Positions 39,601-54,600 of a DNA stretch of 64,000 nucleotides are shown here, piece by piece (within the stretch, counting starts at the first letter, position 1; every line of letters starts with the position of its first letter). The position numbers were made by a program, and so were the translations under genes. Location: assembly GCA_031761405.1 (NCBI GenBank), contig JASEVX010000011.1:26523527-26587526 (forward strand), written 5' to 3'. The stretch comes from Serripes groenlandicus (lineage: Eukaryota; Mollusca; Bivalvia; Cardiida; Cardiidae). The notes under the pieces were generated by a model, which saw nothing but the letters and a program-made list of their open reading frames with translations, did not search any database and was not told the origin of the DNA.

Positions 39601-42600
39601 TCTACAGCAGGCGACTTTGAACATATTTTGTCAAAAAAATAGAAAATCTCTATAATTAAATGGATAACCTATGACTAAAAGTGGAAAACATTGTGGCAAA
39701 AGGAGAAATTGCTCGTTTTGAGCAAGTTCTTCTTTTGTCACTGTGTTTTCAAAAAGCCATATGCTGCAGAGGCGTCAGTAAGCATCTATATGAGGGAAAG
39801 GGTCAACATTTAAATTAATGTCTTTTTTTAAACAGTGAAAGATCAGATCAGAGTAGTCCCTCTGCCACATGAAGACTCATTTGACTCATCTGACAAAGAC
39901 AACTTTTGTAAACAATGCCATGTTGTATGTTAGAAAGGGTTAACCCTTTCCCTCACAAAGATGCTTTATGATGCCTCTGCAGCAGACAGCTTTTTGAAAA
40001 CATAGTGACAAAAGAAGAAATTGCTCAAAACGAGCAATTTCTCCTTTTGCCACAATGATTTCCACTTTTAAGCATAGGTTATCCATTCAATTATAGAGAT
40101 TTTCTATTTTTTGACAACATATATTCAAAGTCGTCTGCTGCAGAATTGTTGTATGAGGGAAAGGGTTAACCCAATCCTTGATGTTGACTAAACATTACTT
40201 CTGATGACTTGCTTACCAAGTATGCTAAAAATGGCGGCCGCCTAGGGGTTTGTGAATATTTGGCTGCTGAAGACTGACTGCAAGTCAAAATGCAAGTCTA
40301 ACACACAACACATAATGCTTTCTGGTCAATGTTCAATCAAATAAATCACTGTTAACCCTTTCCCTCATACAACAAATCTGCAGCAGACGACTTTGAAAAT
40401 ATTTCGTCAAAATGATGTTTTACTAAGAAAGTTTAATAATTTTGATAGAGTTGAAAATATTTAGGCAAACAGACAAATTGCTCACTAAATATCTCTATAT
40501 TAAGGAATAGTAATCGACTTGAAAACATTGTGGCAAAAGGAGAAATTGATTGTTTTCAATAGTCATCTGCTGCCGAAACGTTAGAAAGAGGTGTCTTATT
40601 GTGGAAAAGGGTTCATTTCAGTGCACCCTCTCTCCAGAGCAACAACGTTTCTCGGCTTCAGCCCAATGTTCCTCTGGAGAGGTTGTATGGAAAAGTGGAA
40701 TCTCTGTGTGTATAGACCACCCATGGGAACACAACAAGGTGGTCTTTGTTTACGGGTGGTCTTTAACCCTTTCCCTCATATAAACGCTTTCTGACGCCTC
40801 TGCAGCAGACAGCTTTTTGAAAACATAGTGACAAAAGAAGAAATTGCACAAAACGTGCAATTTCTCCTCTTGCCACAATGTTTTCCACTTTTTGTCATAG
40901 GTTATCCATTCAATTATGGAGATTTTCTATTTGTTGACAAAATACGTTCAAAGTCGTCTGCTGCAGAATTGCCGTATGAGGGAAAGGATTAATTACAGGG
41001 TCATTTATGCAGGAAAGAAGTAACTGGGAAACTAAAAGTGTGGTTGCTATGTGGACAGGGAATCACTATTCGAAAGTTGGTCTTTAGCACAAGTTTGACA
41101 GTACTCACCTTTCATCCCAGAAAGGTTCATTCTGCATTTGTTTTTGCATCCAACGCTGGTCGGGTCGCTCGCCAGGGCGCAACTGATTCGACTGCTCCAT
41201 CTTCAGGAAGAAACTCTCCTGGCAGTCCCTGCTCGCAAAGTCAATCTGTGATGAGAGAAAAAGAGGGAAGAGTAGATGATATTAATCTAACAACTGGATT
41301 AACCCTTTACCACATACATCAAATCTTCAGCAGGCCACTTTGAAAACATATAGCCAAAAATATAGAAAATCTCTATTAATGAGAGAAAAACGATTAAAAT
41401 TTGAGTGAAACAAAACGAGATATTGCTCATGATGAGCCATTTCTCCTTTTGCAACACTGTTTTCCAAAACATGTCTGCAGCAGATGCCTCTTAATGCATC
41501 TGCCTGTTGGAAATGGTTAACAGTAATTCAATTCAATCACATTGTAAGCAAGATTCTGATGGTGGGTAATAAAAGAGCTTAACTCAGCATGATACAAGTT
41601 GTTTGCTCTGAAAACATCTGGGAAAAACAATTAAATCTGAACATTTAGATTTATAATATTGCTAAAGAGTTTGATTCAAAAGATTGGGGGAAGAGGAGAA
41701 TTTGCTTACTTTGAACAATATGATTAGATTTGATAATTATCCCTTTTCCACCAGGTTTTTCAAATATTGCCAGTACAGAAGTATGAGAGTCTAAAAGCTT
41801 GGTAAGGGAAAACTTTTCTTTTATACTTACATGTATTTTCTTCCCATTCCAGATACGATTCCTCATTTCTGGTAGAGCGTACTGTGCACTTTCAATGTTC
41901 AGAAAGAATACAAGCCCTTTCCGCTTAACACGATCAACGACCGCATGGCTAATCCCACCAAATCTTCCAAATTGCCGATAGAGAAAACCCTCGTTAACCG
42001 TTTCAGCAAGATTATCCAACCATATGACAGAAGTGGCCATGCTCTTTCCAAAACCAACCTATATAAAGGAATAAACAAATGTTCTTATTTATGATTTTAC
42101 CATGGACTTAATGTAGTACTTTTATATGTAGTACTGCTATGAAACAATGAGGGAAAAAATGTATCTGCTAGAAAATTTAAAGTATTATTGTCTTGATTTA
42201 GTGAACTGAAATGTGTAATTTCTCTTTTATCCAAAATCTTTTCATAATTTATCTTTAAAATGGGATAAGTCATTGTCAATTCATGATTGTTGATAGATCA
42301 GTCAGTAACAAAAAGGACTATCACTGACTATCACTATCGCTATCACGCATTTGAACCCTGGCTCGGTCATTGATCCTTGACAATGATCGAACAAAGTCAT
42401 TGTGACTAGAAACATGAAAGAAATAGGTTATATGTAATGGAAGCCAGTTGTCTAGTGCAAGGAAAAAAACATGGTTAGATGAAACAACTGCCCTGATATC
42501 TGTTGAAAATTATCATCAATCAATACAGAAAATCACTTGTTATGCTGCTGTACCAACAATCCCTAGTACCAAGGCAAGTAGAGAAGATATTATATCTATT

Positions 42601-45600
42601 TCAAACGACTTAAAGGTAAACAGAGTTAGAACTAGATTATTTCACATCCCAAAATACTTTTTTATGTCCCGAAAACCCTCAAAAAACCCATGTCAGTCAT
42701 ACACATGACTATTCATTATGACTTCCGGGTGACAACCCAGTAGTAGATCAGGATATTTGCCATAACCGCATTGACCATGGATGCCCTTTGCCAACCAATT
42801 AGCCATGATGTGGAACATGAAGCATGTGAAAATATACTTTAAAATGACGTACCTTCAATTTAGATGGACCCCAGCTTGTTCCGTCTAAGTCTCGCAGAGA
42901 TCGCACAACGCTTGTTATATCGGTAAACTGTATGAAAGCGTATGCAGAGATAGCTCCCTGTCTCTTGACATCAACATCCTACAAAAGTTTAAAGTTTTTT
43001 CTTTTGAGAATAAACATTCTTCTAAAAAAAAATCCCTTTTCGCAAATTAAAAAATAAAAAGTTTATTCTGAGAAACACATATATATGTCACATAATAACT
43101 GATAATGTGATGGGTTGAGACAGAACTCTTGATAAGGTGTATTTCACACTAAATCTATGTTGTGGGTACTTTAAAGAATTGACTCACTGAGGCGATATTT
43201 TTGAGTACCCACAACACAAGATTAAAATCAGAGCTCTAGATAAGAAGAGTATTTCACATCCTCAAATCCTCATTTGACCCTCAAACCCCATGTTGTGGGT
43301 ACTCAAAAGAAAGCATAAGGGAGATATGGATGGGAAAAGACCAGTACCATGTACTTAAATTATGCTATTTTTAAATCTATCTCCTGCAAAGTGTTAAAAG
43401 TCTCCTGTATATGTGAAAACAAGTTTAACCTTTTATATTCTGCTAACTGTCAAACCTTTCAGTGTAACCCTTTCCCACATACAGAAACTTTCTTTGCAGC
43501 AGACAACTTTTGAAAACATTGTGGCGAAAGAAGTAATAGCTCAAATCTTTTGATTCCGTGGGATATGAATTACAATCCGCACAAGCCGACTCAAATCTTT
43601 CATCTAAAACAATTACCAGAATTTCTCCATATTTTTCTAGCTTCTCTTTTAACTCCTCTATTGTGATGTCTTTTTCCAGGTTTCCCAGAAACAGGGTCCG
43701 CGTTGCTTTCGGAGAATGCTCATCTAACTGTTGTTCGGGGGTACCAAAGTCTGGGTCGTCTACTTCTGAAATAAAGTTGTTTATTATATACCTGCGCATT
43801 TCCCGATGCAAATACAAGCAGATTGGTATGTGCAAATCAAACACGATGGATTAACCCTTTCCCTCAAACAACAATTCTGCAGCAGACGACTTTGAACGTA
43901 TTTTGTCAAAAAATAGAAAATCTCCTTTATTGAATGAATAACCTATGACAATAGGTGGAAAACATTGTGTCAAAAGGAGAAATTGCACGTTTTGTCACTA
44001 TGTTTTCAAAAAGCCGTCTGCTGCAGATGGATGTGGCGTCATTGAAATATGATTTCACGACATTCAAAATGGGGTAGTGGGACGTGATACACATGTCATC
44101 CATCAAATTTTATTTATTTGTAAATTGTGTTAGAAGCAAGATGTATGGCTCTGTATAGTCTACTCCGGTATGGTGAAATAGACATCTCTCCACCCTTGGT
44201 CTTGCAAGATATCATTTTACCAAGCCCTTCGTAGTACAATACCAAACCCATTTTCGCTACTGCAACATAATATTCCCTGTTCATTAATTAATTTATGCAT
44301 GGATGATTTAGTCATTTACTAAATATAAATGTATCTTTTAATATACCTGAGAAAAACAAATGTGCATCAATATCATTGTAATTATTATCACTTAACCCTT
44401 TCCCACATACAACAAATCTGCAGCGGACAACTTTAAAAACAGTTAGACAAAAGAAGAAAAATCTCCATAAAAGAAAGTATAATAATTGAATTGAAAACAT
44501 TGTGGCAAAAGAAGAATTTGATCAAAAGTTGTCTGCTGTAGGCGTCTGAAAGCGCCTATAAGTTGAAAAGAGATCAATACTAGGTAAACAGCATGTTCTG
44601 GTACCATGACTGTTATTGGCAGAAATTAACACATAATGTTATTGACAAATCATGAAAGTCATGTGAAAGATGGGTTCCCCCCTTCCTTGATTCAGTTACA
44701 AAACATCTGCAGCAGACAACTTTGATTACTATCAAGGCAAAAATATAGAAAAATCTATATGAATAAATGTGTGTAATTATTGTAGGAAAAAATGAAGATT
44801 ATAAGCAGTTTTTCCTTTTGCCAGAATGTTTTTCAAAAAATGTCTGTATGTGGGAAAGGATTAAAGAATCTTCAAAAAATCCAAATGACTTGAGTTGTTT
44901 ACCAGTTTTAAGTTATAGCATGTGACAGACAGACAGACGGATGGATGGATGACAGGGAAGTGGCGTGATCCCTTTATGTGCCTATATGCTATCATTGTCA
45001 CAACCTGTATTCTTTAACCCTTTCGGATGTCTCTGCAGCAGACAACTTTTGAAAACACTGTATAAAATTGAGAAATTGCTTATAAAGAGCCATTTCTTCT
45101 TTTGCCTGAACTTTCTATTCAATCATTACACTAACATTTACAGAGATTTCTTTTTTTTGCCAAGGTGTTTACATTGTTTGTTTGCTGCAGATTTGTTGAA
45201 TGTAGGAATAGTCTTTTTTTTAACATAAATAGGTTATATGACAAATCAAGAGTATTCAAGAAATGTATGTTTATGATATGGTAATGGTATTTTATAGCAC
45301 ATCTCAATAACCATGTCTATCTAAAAATCATAATGTAATGGGGATTACAAATTCCTGCAGTAATTGACAAAATTGTGTAATCATCTAATTCGCATTTGCT
45401 TCTAGAACAACCCAATAAGCAGTTAACCCCTTCCCACATACAACAAATCTGCAGCAGACGACTTTGACAATGACGAGGCGAAAGAAATAATGATTATTGG
45501 AAAGAGCAATTTGTTCTTTTATCACATTGTTTTCAAAAGTCGTCTGCTGTGGAGGCATCAGAAAGCGTCTGAATGATGGAAAGGGTTAAATGTATAAGGT

Positions 45601-48600
45601 AATAGGGGTGAAAAAAATCTCACAGTAATTGACACAAATTGTGCATTCATCTAATTTACATATTCTACCAGAACAATCTAATAAGCAGTTAATGATAGTT
45701 TAAACCCAATTCTTCACTTATACTCAGTTACATTATTTATTTTTTTAATTTTTCCCAGGTACAAACAGGTCTTATTTCACACGCAACAAATCTGCAACAA
45801 ATGACTCTTGAAAACATCTAGGCAAAAGGATGGAAAATCACTATAAATGACGTTATAATTATTGAATAGAGTTGAACACAGTATGGGCTAATGGAGAAAT
45901 TACTCAAGAAGAGCTATTTTCTTTCTGTTGCCACAACATTTTCAAAAACCGTCTCCGACAGATGTGCCAAATGTGTCTATATGTGGTAAAGGCTTAAATT
46001 CCTCCCCAATACCGCATTAGCCCTTAATATTATTATAAAACATTATTTCAACTCGGTTAAATAAGTTAACTTTCAATATTCACCCTCCTATTTCCACAAT
46101 GTTTTCAAAGTCATCTGCTGCAGATGTTTTGAAATGTGTTTGCATCCGGGAAAGGATTAAAACAACAAAATCATAAAATAGTACCTTTTCCTATTTATCA
46201 ATGAGATCCAAATTTATACAGCATTAAGTAGCATGGTCACAAAACTACAAAATTCCACATAAACAATAATATAAGATCAGGAAATAGGGGGGGGAACAAG
46301 TTTCTAATGAAAATCAATAGTGGACTCAATGTTACCATGACAATCTCACAGGTATTAAACGTAATTCAGAAATAACTGTGAATTAGTTTGATGCAAGCTG
46401 CACTGAACTTTTTATCTAAATATGAAGATATATTCTGGCACTTGCTTGAATTTAAATGATCTACTGGCATGCAGAGCCTTCACCTTTGAATATTTTCCTG
46501 GACATCATGTTATAGTCGCCCACTTTGAAAAGAAATTGTGACAACAAATACCTGAACATCAGAAAAGTTGGATATTTGTAATTCTGAAAGTTGAAAACTT
46601 TGATGTTCTTCTGAGAAATTCCGATGGAATAACTCAATTATTCTTTTGCCACAATGTTTTCAAAAGGTGTCTATTACATGAAAAAGTATGATAAGCAGGC
46701 AATACATACCAATACCCTCATGAGGAACCACCACAATGTTGGTACCAAAGAATCGTTTGTCTTTTGAGGCTTCAAGGGCTTTGATGGCATCTTCAACCCT
46801 GGAAAAAAACAAAAACATAGTGTAATTATATTAACCCTTTCCTGTATGTAACAAATCTGCTGCAGAAGACTTTGTTATCAAAGATTGTTTTTTAGTAAGA
46901 ACCCGAATCTGATTATCATGGTTTGGTAACACATTTCCGGTGGAGTAAATCTATAAATTTTGACATAAAGGCTTACAAATCAAACGCTATGAAAAACGTT
47001 AGCAGCTTCCCAAATACATCATATCTGTGGTAGATGACTATGAAAACATGAAGGCAAAAATAAATAAAATCTCTTTAAATGAAAATCAGAACTATTTTAA
47101 TAGATTTATAAACATTGAGGCAAAAGGACAAATTGCTTAGTATGTGCAATTTCTCCTTTGCCACCATATTAACCCTTTCCCTCATATAAACGCTTTCCGA
47201 CGCCTCTGCAGCAGACAGCTTTTTAAAAACATAGTGACAAAAGAAGAAATTGCACAAAACGTGCAATTTCTCCTTTTGCCACAATGTTTTCCACTTCTTG
47301 TCATAGGTTATCCATTCAATTTTGGAGATTTTCTATGTTTTGACAAAATACGTTCAAAGTCGTCTGCTGCAGAATTGTCGTATGAGGGAAAGGGTTAAAT
47401 AACGCTATCTTTTGCAGATGTGTTTAAATGTGTTAACCCCTATCCACATACAAAAAATCTGCAGCAAACGACTTTGAAAACATCTGGGTAAACTGAAAAT
47501 CTTTATTAATTAATGAATGTACAATTATTGATTAGATTTGAAAACATTGTGGCAAAATGGAGAAATTGCTCAGTTAAAGCAATTTCTACATTTGCCACAA
47601 TGTTTTCAAAAGCTGTCAGATGCAGAGGCATCAAAAAGCTTTCGTAAGTGGGAAAGGGTTAACCATTTCCCTCATATCGACGCTTTCTGATGCCTTTGCA
47701 GCAGACGACTTTTCGAAAATATGGCTACAAAAGAAGAAATTTGTCAAAACAAGCAATTTCTCCTTTTGCCATCATGTTTTCTATTCTATTCAATTATTGT
47801 ACTTTCATTTAAAGGGAGTTTCCAATTTCTTTCCAGTTTGTTTTCGTAAGTCATCTACAGCAGAATTGCTGTATGTGGGTAAGGGTCAACTGTTAAGTAG
47901 AGGTAGGAGGTAACTTACTGTTTAAAACTGACAATGGCAAACCTCGTGTCCGTCACACCCGACACCTGGACCGCAGTTATCTTCCCATATTTTTTGTATT
48001 CGTGGAAGAGACCATCTCGTAGGCTAGTGTCTGAAAGTACATAATGCAAAGTATGCTGAGAACATTGAAAGAAGCCATCATGAGCCGTTTTACCCTTTCC
48101 CACCTATAGATGCACTTTGACCTCTCTGAAGCAGACTATCTTTGAGAACATTGTGGCAAAAGGAGAAATTGCTCAGAACGAGCAATTTCTCATTTTGCCA
48201 CAAAGTTTTCCACTTTTAGTCGTTGGTTATCCATTCAATTATAAAGATTTTCCATTTTTTGACAAAATATGTTAAACGTCGTCTGCTGCAGATTTCTTGT
48301 ATGTGGGATAGAGTTAAGAATGTTGCATGTTGAAGAGGGCTTTACATTTGTATAATATAAAATATACATCACCTGTATCTGCAGCAGACGTTTTAAACAT
48401 TTAAAGACCATTTCAGAAATATGAGAAACGGTTCATTTAAATGAGTATACGGTACTTAATTTGTCAGAAGAGCCAAATGAAATGTCACACTGCCTTATTA
48501 GGTATACAACACACAAAATACATTCTGAACAAAAATGTTTTCACATAAAAAAAAAACCCCATACCTGAATTCAAACCCAACGTATCATATAATATTATAC

Positions 48601-51600
48601 ATCAACTCTTTCCAGATAATCCTGACAGACACTGGTAGGTATAAACAACATATATAAGGGAAGGAACACCATCTCTAAGAGTATTGTGTGAGAGGACTTC
48701 TCTTACAGTCACACACAAAATCAATAAGAAATAGGATTTCTACAATCAGAAAAAAACCACTACATATTTTGTTATGCACGTAATGATCTCTCACTGTGTA
48801 GAGTATGGTATTGACGGTTGGCTATCCTTTATTTTAACCCTTTCTAGCATACAGCAAGTCTGCAACAGACAACTTTACGAAAGAGTCCATGTATAAATAT
48901 GGGGGGAACTCTATAAATTAAAGTATAGTTATTTAAAACATAATTATGTCATCTCCTGCAGAAACCTTAAAACGCATCCGGTTTACAAACAGGATAATCA
49001 TATGATTAACCCTTTCCCTCATATAGACGCTTTCTGACGCCTCTGCATCAGACGGCTTTTTGAAAACATAGTGACAAAAGAAGAAATTGCACAAAACGTG
49101 CAATTTCTCCTTTGCCACAATGTTTTCCACTTTTTGTCATAGGTTATCCATTCAACTATGGAGATTTTCGATGTTTTGACAAAATATGTTCCAAGTCATC
49201 TGCTGCAGAATTGTCGTATGAGGGAAAGGGTTAACCGTTTCCCACTTGCAAGCACATTTAGTCACATATGCATCAGACAACTTTGATTATTGGGACAATG
49301 AGAAAAATCTCTTTTTTTTATAAATCTGTTTTAGGAAAGCAACCCAAGTTGAGTTTTTGAGACAAGTGTAGACAAATACTGCCTGCATTCCCCACAATAA
49401 AATTGCACTTTCAATTAGAGTAATTGCACATATTTACGTACATGTTTTCAAAGTCGTCTGCAGATACTGCAGATGTTGGAAAGGGTAAAAAAAATGCATA
49501 CTGAAAAAAACCCACATCTTTTGAAATAACAAACGTAGCAAAATATCACTATAGAAATGTTTAGTTACCATGGTAACTTACTAACACATACAGCATTCTT
49601 TCACATTTCAAAGTATTATAGACTTTAACAGATCAATAAACTTGTACCATTTACTAAATATCATATTGTGGCTACTTCTTCCTTCAAACATCTGATTAAA
49701 AACAGTCAATCTTAAAATTAAGAAGCAACTTTTTTGTTTGATTGGAAAACATTTGAGGAAAAGTAGGAATAATTAATTTCAAGCAATTTTCTACTTTATC
49801 AACTTGTGTGTTATTCATAACAAGAAGACCAGGTCAGCTTAAGGCTTTCCCTCATACGACTATTCTGCAGCAGACGACTTTGAACGTATTTTGTCAAAAC
49901 ATAGATAATCTCCGTAATTGAATGGATAACCTATGACGAAAAGTGGAAAACATTGTGGCAAAAGGAGAAATTGCATGTTTTGTACAATTTTACCTTTTGT
50001 CACTATGTTTTCAAAAAGCTGTCTGCTGCAGAGGCGTCAGAAAGCGTCTATATGAGGCAAAGGGTTAAACCTTTCCCATATACAATCAAGCTGCAGTAGA
50101 CGACTTTGAAAACATCTAGTCAAAAACTCAGATAATTTCTATAAATGATCGAAGGTATTATTTCTGAAAAAAAAGGATAAATTGCTAATTGTGAGCAATT
50201 TATACTTTTGTCACAATGTTTTCAAAAATTTGTTTGCTGCAGAGGCGTAAGAAAGTGTCTGTTTGAGGGAAAGGGTGAAAATGCATTGTCTTTAACCCTT
50301 TCCAATCTTACAAAATTTAAGTGTGCAATTTTAAAGCACATTGTTTCAAAACGTCATCTTCTGTAAATCACGAGTCTTTCTTTCATTATTATAGTACTCA
50401 CAAGTTAAAAAAAAAAAGCAATTCAACATCATTTTGTTTTATCAAATGCATTAAGATAGATCCTGTGTAATATGCATTACTTCTAAAAAGTTAGTCACAG
50501 TACATGTGGGTAACTTGTTTTTCAGCAAACACTTTAATTTCATGTATCACATACAAGGTTGATACATTATTTACTCTTCTTGTTCACTTGTGACGCTTCT
50601 GTATCACAATTGACGTTTTCTTCATTTTTGATGTTATTGGGGGGGGGGGGGGGGGGGGGCAATTAATTGTTTCATCATTGTATGTTTCTTTATGATAGCT
50701 ATTAAGATGGCCTCATTGTAAAATAGCCAATGGCTAAATGAGTCACCATCTATAAATAAAGTATTATTATTATTATTATTATTATTTCCCTCATATAGAC
50801 GCTTTCTGACACCTTTGCAGAAGATGGCTTTTTGAAAACATAGTGACAAAAGAAGAAATTGCTCAAAACGAGCAATTTCTCCTTTTGCCACAATGTTTTC
50901 CACTTATCCATTCATTTATAGACATTTTCCTTTTTTTGACAAAATATGTTTAAAGTTGTCTGCTGCAGAATTGTCATATGAGGGAAAGGGTTAATTTTAG
51001 ATTATGATTTGACAGGGAGCATAGCACATGTTTATGGATCTCCAGCCACTTCAGTGAGGCTGCAGGAGTCAGATTTTCCCCCCCATTCTCCCCATTCGTT
51101 TTCCTATCTGAGCTTTCAGCTAGCTCAAAAGGAGAGGCCATGAACTGTTGAACCCTGAACTGTAGGAATGTTTTTTACATTGGTTGGAAATGTCGACCGT
51201 TTTCATCATTATTGAAGTTTCTTTTTCAATCCACTTTTAGATTTCTCGGACTACTCCTTGAAAATAATTATATCCTTTTTCCTTGGATGATTTCAAATCA
51301 GAAAACTCTAAATATATAAACATCAGGTGAAAAGTTCATCAAACTGGGTCATCAACTGGGGGAATGAAGAAAATAGTTGTACTTTGAAAAGATAAATAGT
51401 GATCCATGACCCTTTTCCACCTGCAGATGCATATTGACGCATCAGCAGCAGACGTCTTCTGAAATGATCATGTTAAAAAAACAAATTGCACGGAGTGAGC
51501 AATTTGTCCTTTTGCCAAAATGTTTTCAACTCTTTTCAATAACTACACTTTCATAAATACAGATTTTTCAATATTTCTGTCTGGATGTTTTCATAGTCAT

Positions 51601-54600
51601 CTGCAGGAGATCTGCTGTAAAGGGGAAAGAGTTTAACAAAAACATCCCCAGCGCCATCTGTGTGACCACTGACTGACACAGGCCGTGACACTGTTGTGAC
51701 AGTAAACAGTCATTTTGCTGACAGCAATGCGCAGGCCAGTCTAGCTTATCCCTTTCCCTCATACAACAAATCTGCATCAGACTACTTTCAAAATATCTAG
51801 GCAAAAGTATAGAAAATCTCTATAAATGAAAGGATAATTTTAGAATGGAATAGAAAACATTGTGGTAAAAGAAGAAATTGCTCACCCTTTATGTATACAA
51901 CATATTCAATTGACACCTGCTACAGTTGCTTCAAAATGTGTCTCCATGTTGGAATAGGGTTAAAAACAACAATAACAAAAACTTTCATCAATTCGAATCT
52001 CTAAAATACAATCATAGGGCATTTGTGACTGCCATAGATCTAGAATCAAGCTGCACATCCATGCAGTGTGATCTGGTACTCTGCACACACAGTCCAACAA
52101 TAAGTCACATATTTGATGAAACTTCTGACAAACATTATCCCTTTGAAAAATACCCATGAAGGCACAGGTAGATTTATATCTAACCTTCAATCAAAAATAT
52201 GTGAGGCTGGTTTCTCCTTAAATACAGCTCAAAGGCAAAGGTCAGAGCAATAAAAAATTTAAAAAAATTGGCCAACATACCAGTACTTTCATACAATCAA
52301 TCAAAAATGCTTCTGAACAGACACTTTGTAAGAAAAGGGATAAATTTATGACTTAGTAATTTTTTTCTTCACAATGTCTTAACCCTTCCCATATGCAACA
52401 AATCTGCAGCAGACGACTTTGAAAACAATCACGCTAAAACATGAAAAAGCTCTATAAATGAAAGTATAATTACTGGAAAAAGTTGAAAACATTGTGGCAG
52501 AAGGTGAAATTGCTTGTTTTGAGCAATTTCTCCTTTTGTTACAGTGTTTTCAAAAGTTGTCTGCTGCAGATGCATCAGAATGCGTCTTCAGGTGGGAAAG
52601 GGTTAAATTCTGTTTACAAGAAATAAATATTGTGTGTTTTCAGGTTGTTCATCATAAGCAATTTCTCTTTTTTACACAATATTTTCACAAGTCGTCTGCT
52701 ACAGATGCGTCGAAATGTGTCTGCATGTGGAAAATGGTTAAGATAACCCCTAGAGGATGTGAATGCTGCAGAATGTTGGGTTATGATTTTCCAATATGAT
52801 CTGTCCAGGATTGGTTCAATACAAAAAAAAAAATCATGCAAATGGGAAAATAATTACTCCATCTAGGCATCAGGACAGGCAGCCTTGTGATGACCTAGGC
52901 TGGAAGGAGGACTTTCTGTGGAATGACCAGGGGAAAAAAAAAAAATCAATTATTCATTCCAGAGTTTTATCCACCAGGCCTCAATGCCTATCAAATATAC
53001 CCTTAGTCTCTATGAAAAAGGCTCATGGGGGAATTGCAGAACTTTGAATAAGGTGTTTTTTTCTTTAAGCTAAAATTATTACTATTACTTAGAAACCTTT
53101 TTTGTTTGTACGTGCAATGGTTGTCAGAGCAATTTTACTTTCCTGTTCTGTTGTTTCTTGTTATACAGAAGACCTTGCACACTTGCAGACTCATTTTGAC
53201 ACATCTGTAGCAGATGTCTTTTGGAGACATTGTGGGGGAAAGGAGAAATTGGTCATAATGAGCAATTTGTCCACTTGCCAAAATATTTTTTAAATATTTT
53301 CAATATACCTTTAATATAATATGCATTTTAAGAGATTTTTCCAAAGTTTTGCCTACATGTTTTCTAAACCTTCTGCTGCAGATTTGTCACATGTAGTAGA
53401 AAAGTTTCAAACACTGCAAATTATATTTAAAAGCAGAAACTATGCTCAAAATTTTCAATCTTTCCCTTTCTAAAAATGATCTTAATTTTTTCAGAACAAT
53501 TCTACTAATTTTACGAATACAACTTTTTTTTAAATGAGGATTACTTCAAAACAGACGTCACTTAATATCCTGTGTAGGTTGCATTCAACTACAAGCAAGC
53601 AATGCAATCCCAATGCTTTGTTACAAAACCAACATATTAATTTAAAAGAATCAATGTCATACATTTTACCTTTATGCGTCATGTTACAAGACCAACATGT
53701 CAAAATCTACACTATATTCTGACATTTTCAGACACTATCAAAAAAAAAAAAAGTGGAAAATCATCAGGACCACACAGTTTGGTAGAATTTTGATACAGGG
53801 AAAGGAAACCATTACGAGAAAATGAAAGATTACTCATCATGAAACATATTTCCCTGTCTCACATCTTTCCCACAATGTTTCGATAAGTCATCTGCTGTAG
53901 AGGCTGCAGAAGGCGGGTGTAACTAGGTAGAATGAATAATACAAAAGGTGCTCCATTCAATATGGTACGTTATACGCATAACCCTTTCCCTGATGCAGAC
54001 AACTTGGGACAACAGTATAAAGTAACAGTCTAACAAAAAACATTATGAGAAAAAGAAACCATGAGCATTTTTTTCCATTACATGTAATAAATTGCTAAAA
54101 ATGAGCAATTTCTCCTTTTGTCACAATGTTTTTTATCTTTATTCCATTATTGTTCGTTATCATTTGTGGACTAAATGTCTTGAAAGTCATCTGATGCAGA
54201 TTTTTTGTACGTGGGAAAGGGATTAGTAAAGAAAACATGCGAAGAAATTAACCTGATACTTTAGCCCGATATCTCCAACTTTGTCGGAGTCTCAAATTTG
54301 TTTTAAATAACGAAACTAAAGAACAAAAATAGTAGGCTCATTTCTCGTTTTTCACCATAAATTTTCTGCACTACCAATCAAGCAAACATCCAATAAGACA
54401 CGCCATGTTATAACCCTTTCCCAAGTGCAGACACCTTGAAACATATGCAGCAGACAACTTTTGAATACTTTGTAACAAGAGGGAGTAATTGCTTATAAAG
54501 AGCAATTTCTCCTTTTGCAACAATGTTTTCAACTCTATTCAATCATCATACTTTAATTTATAGATCTTTGCAATTGTTTCAGCCTAGATGTTTTCAATGT

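Noticed and set aside
42448..42708. 86-codon plus-strand frame in a SPEN intron
   Set aside because: No domain, no splice context, ordinary AT-rich composition. Kept as unannotated.
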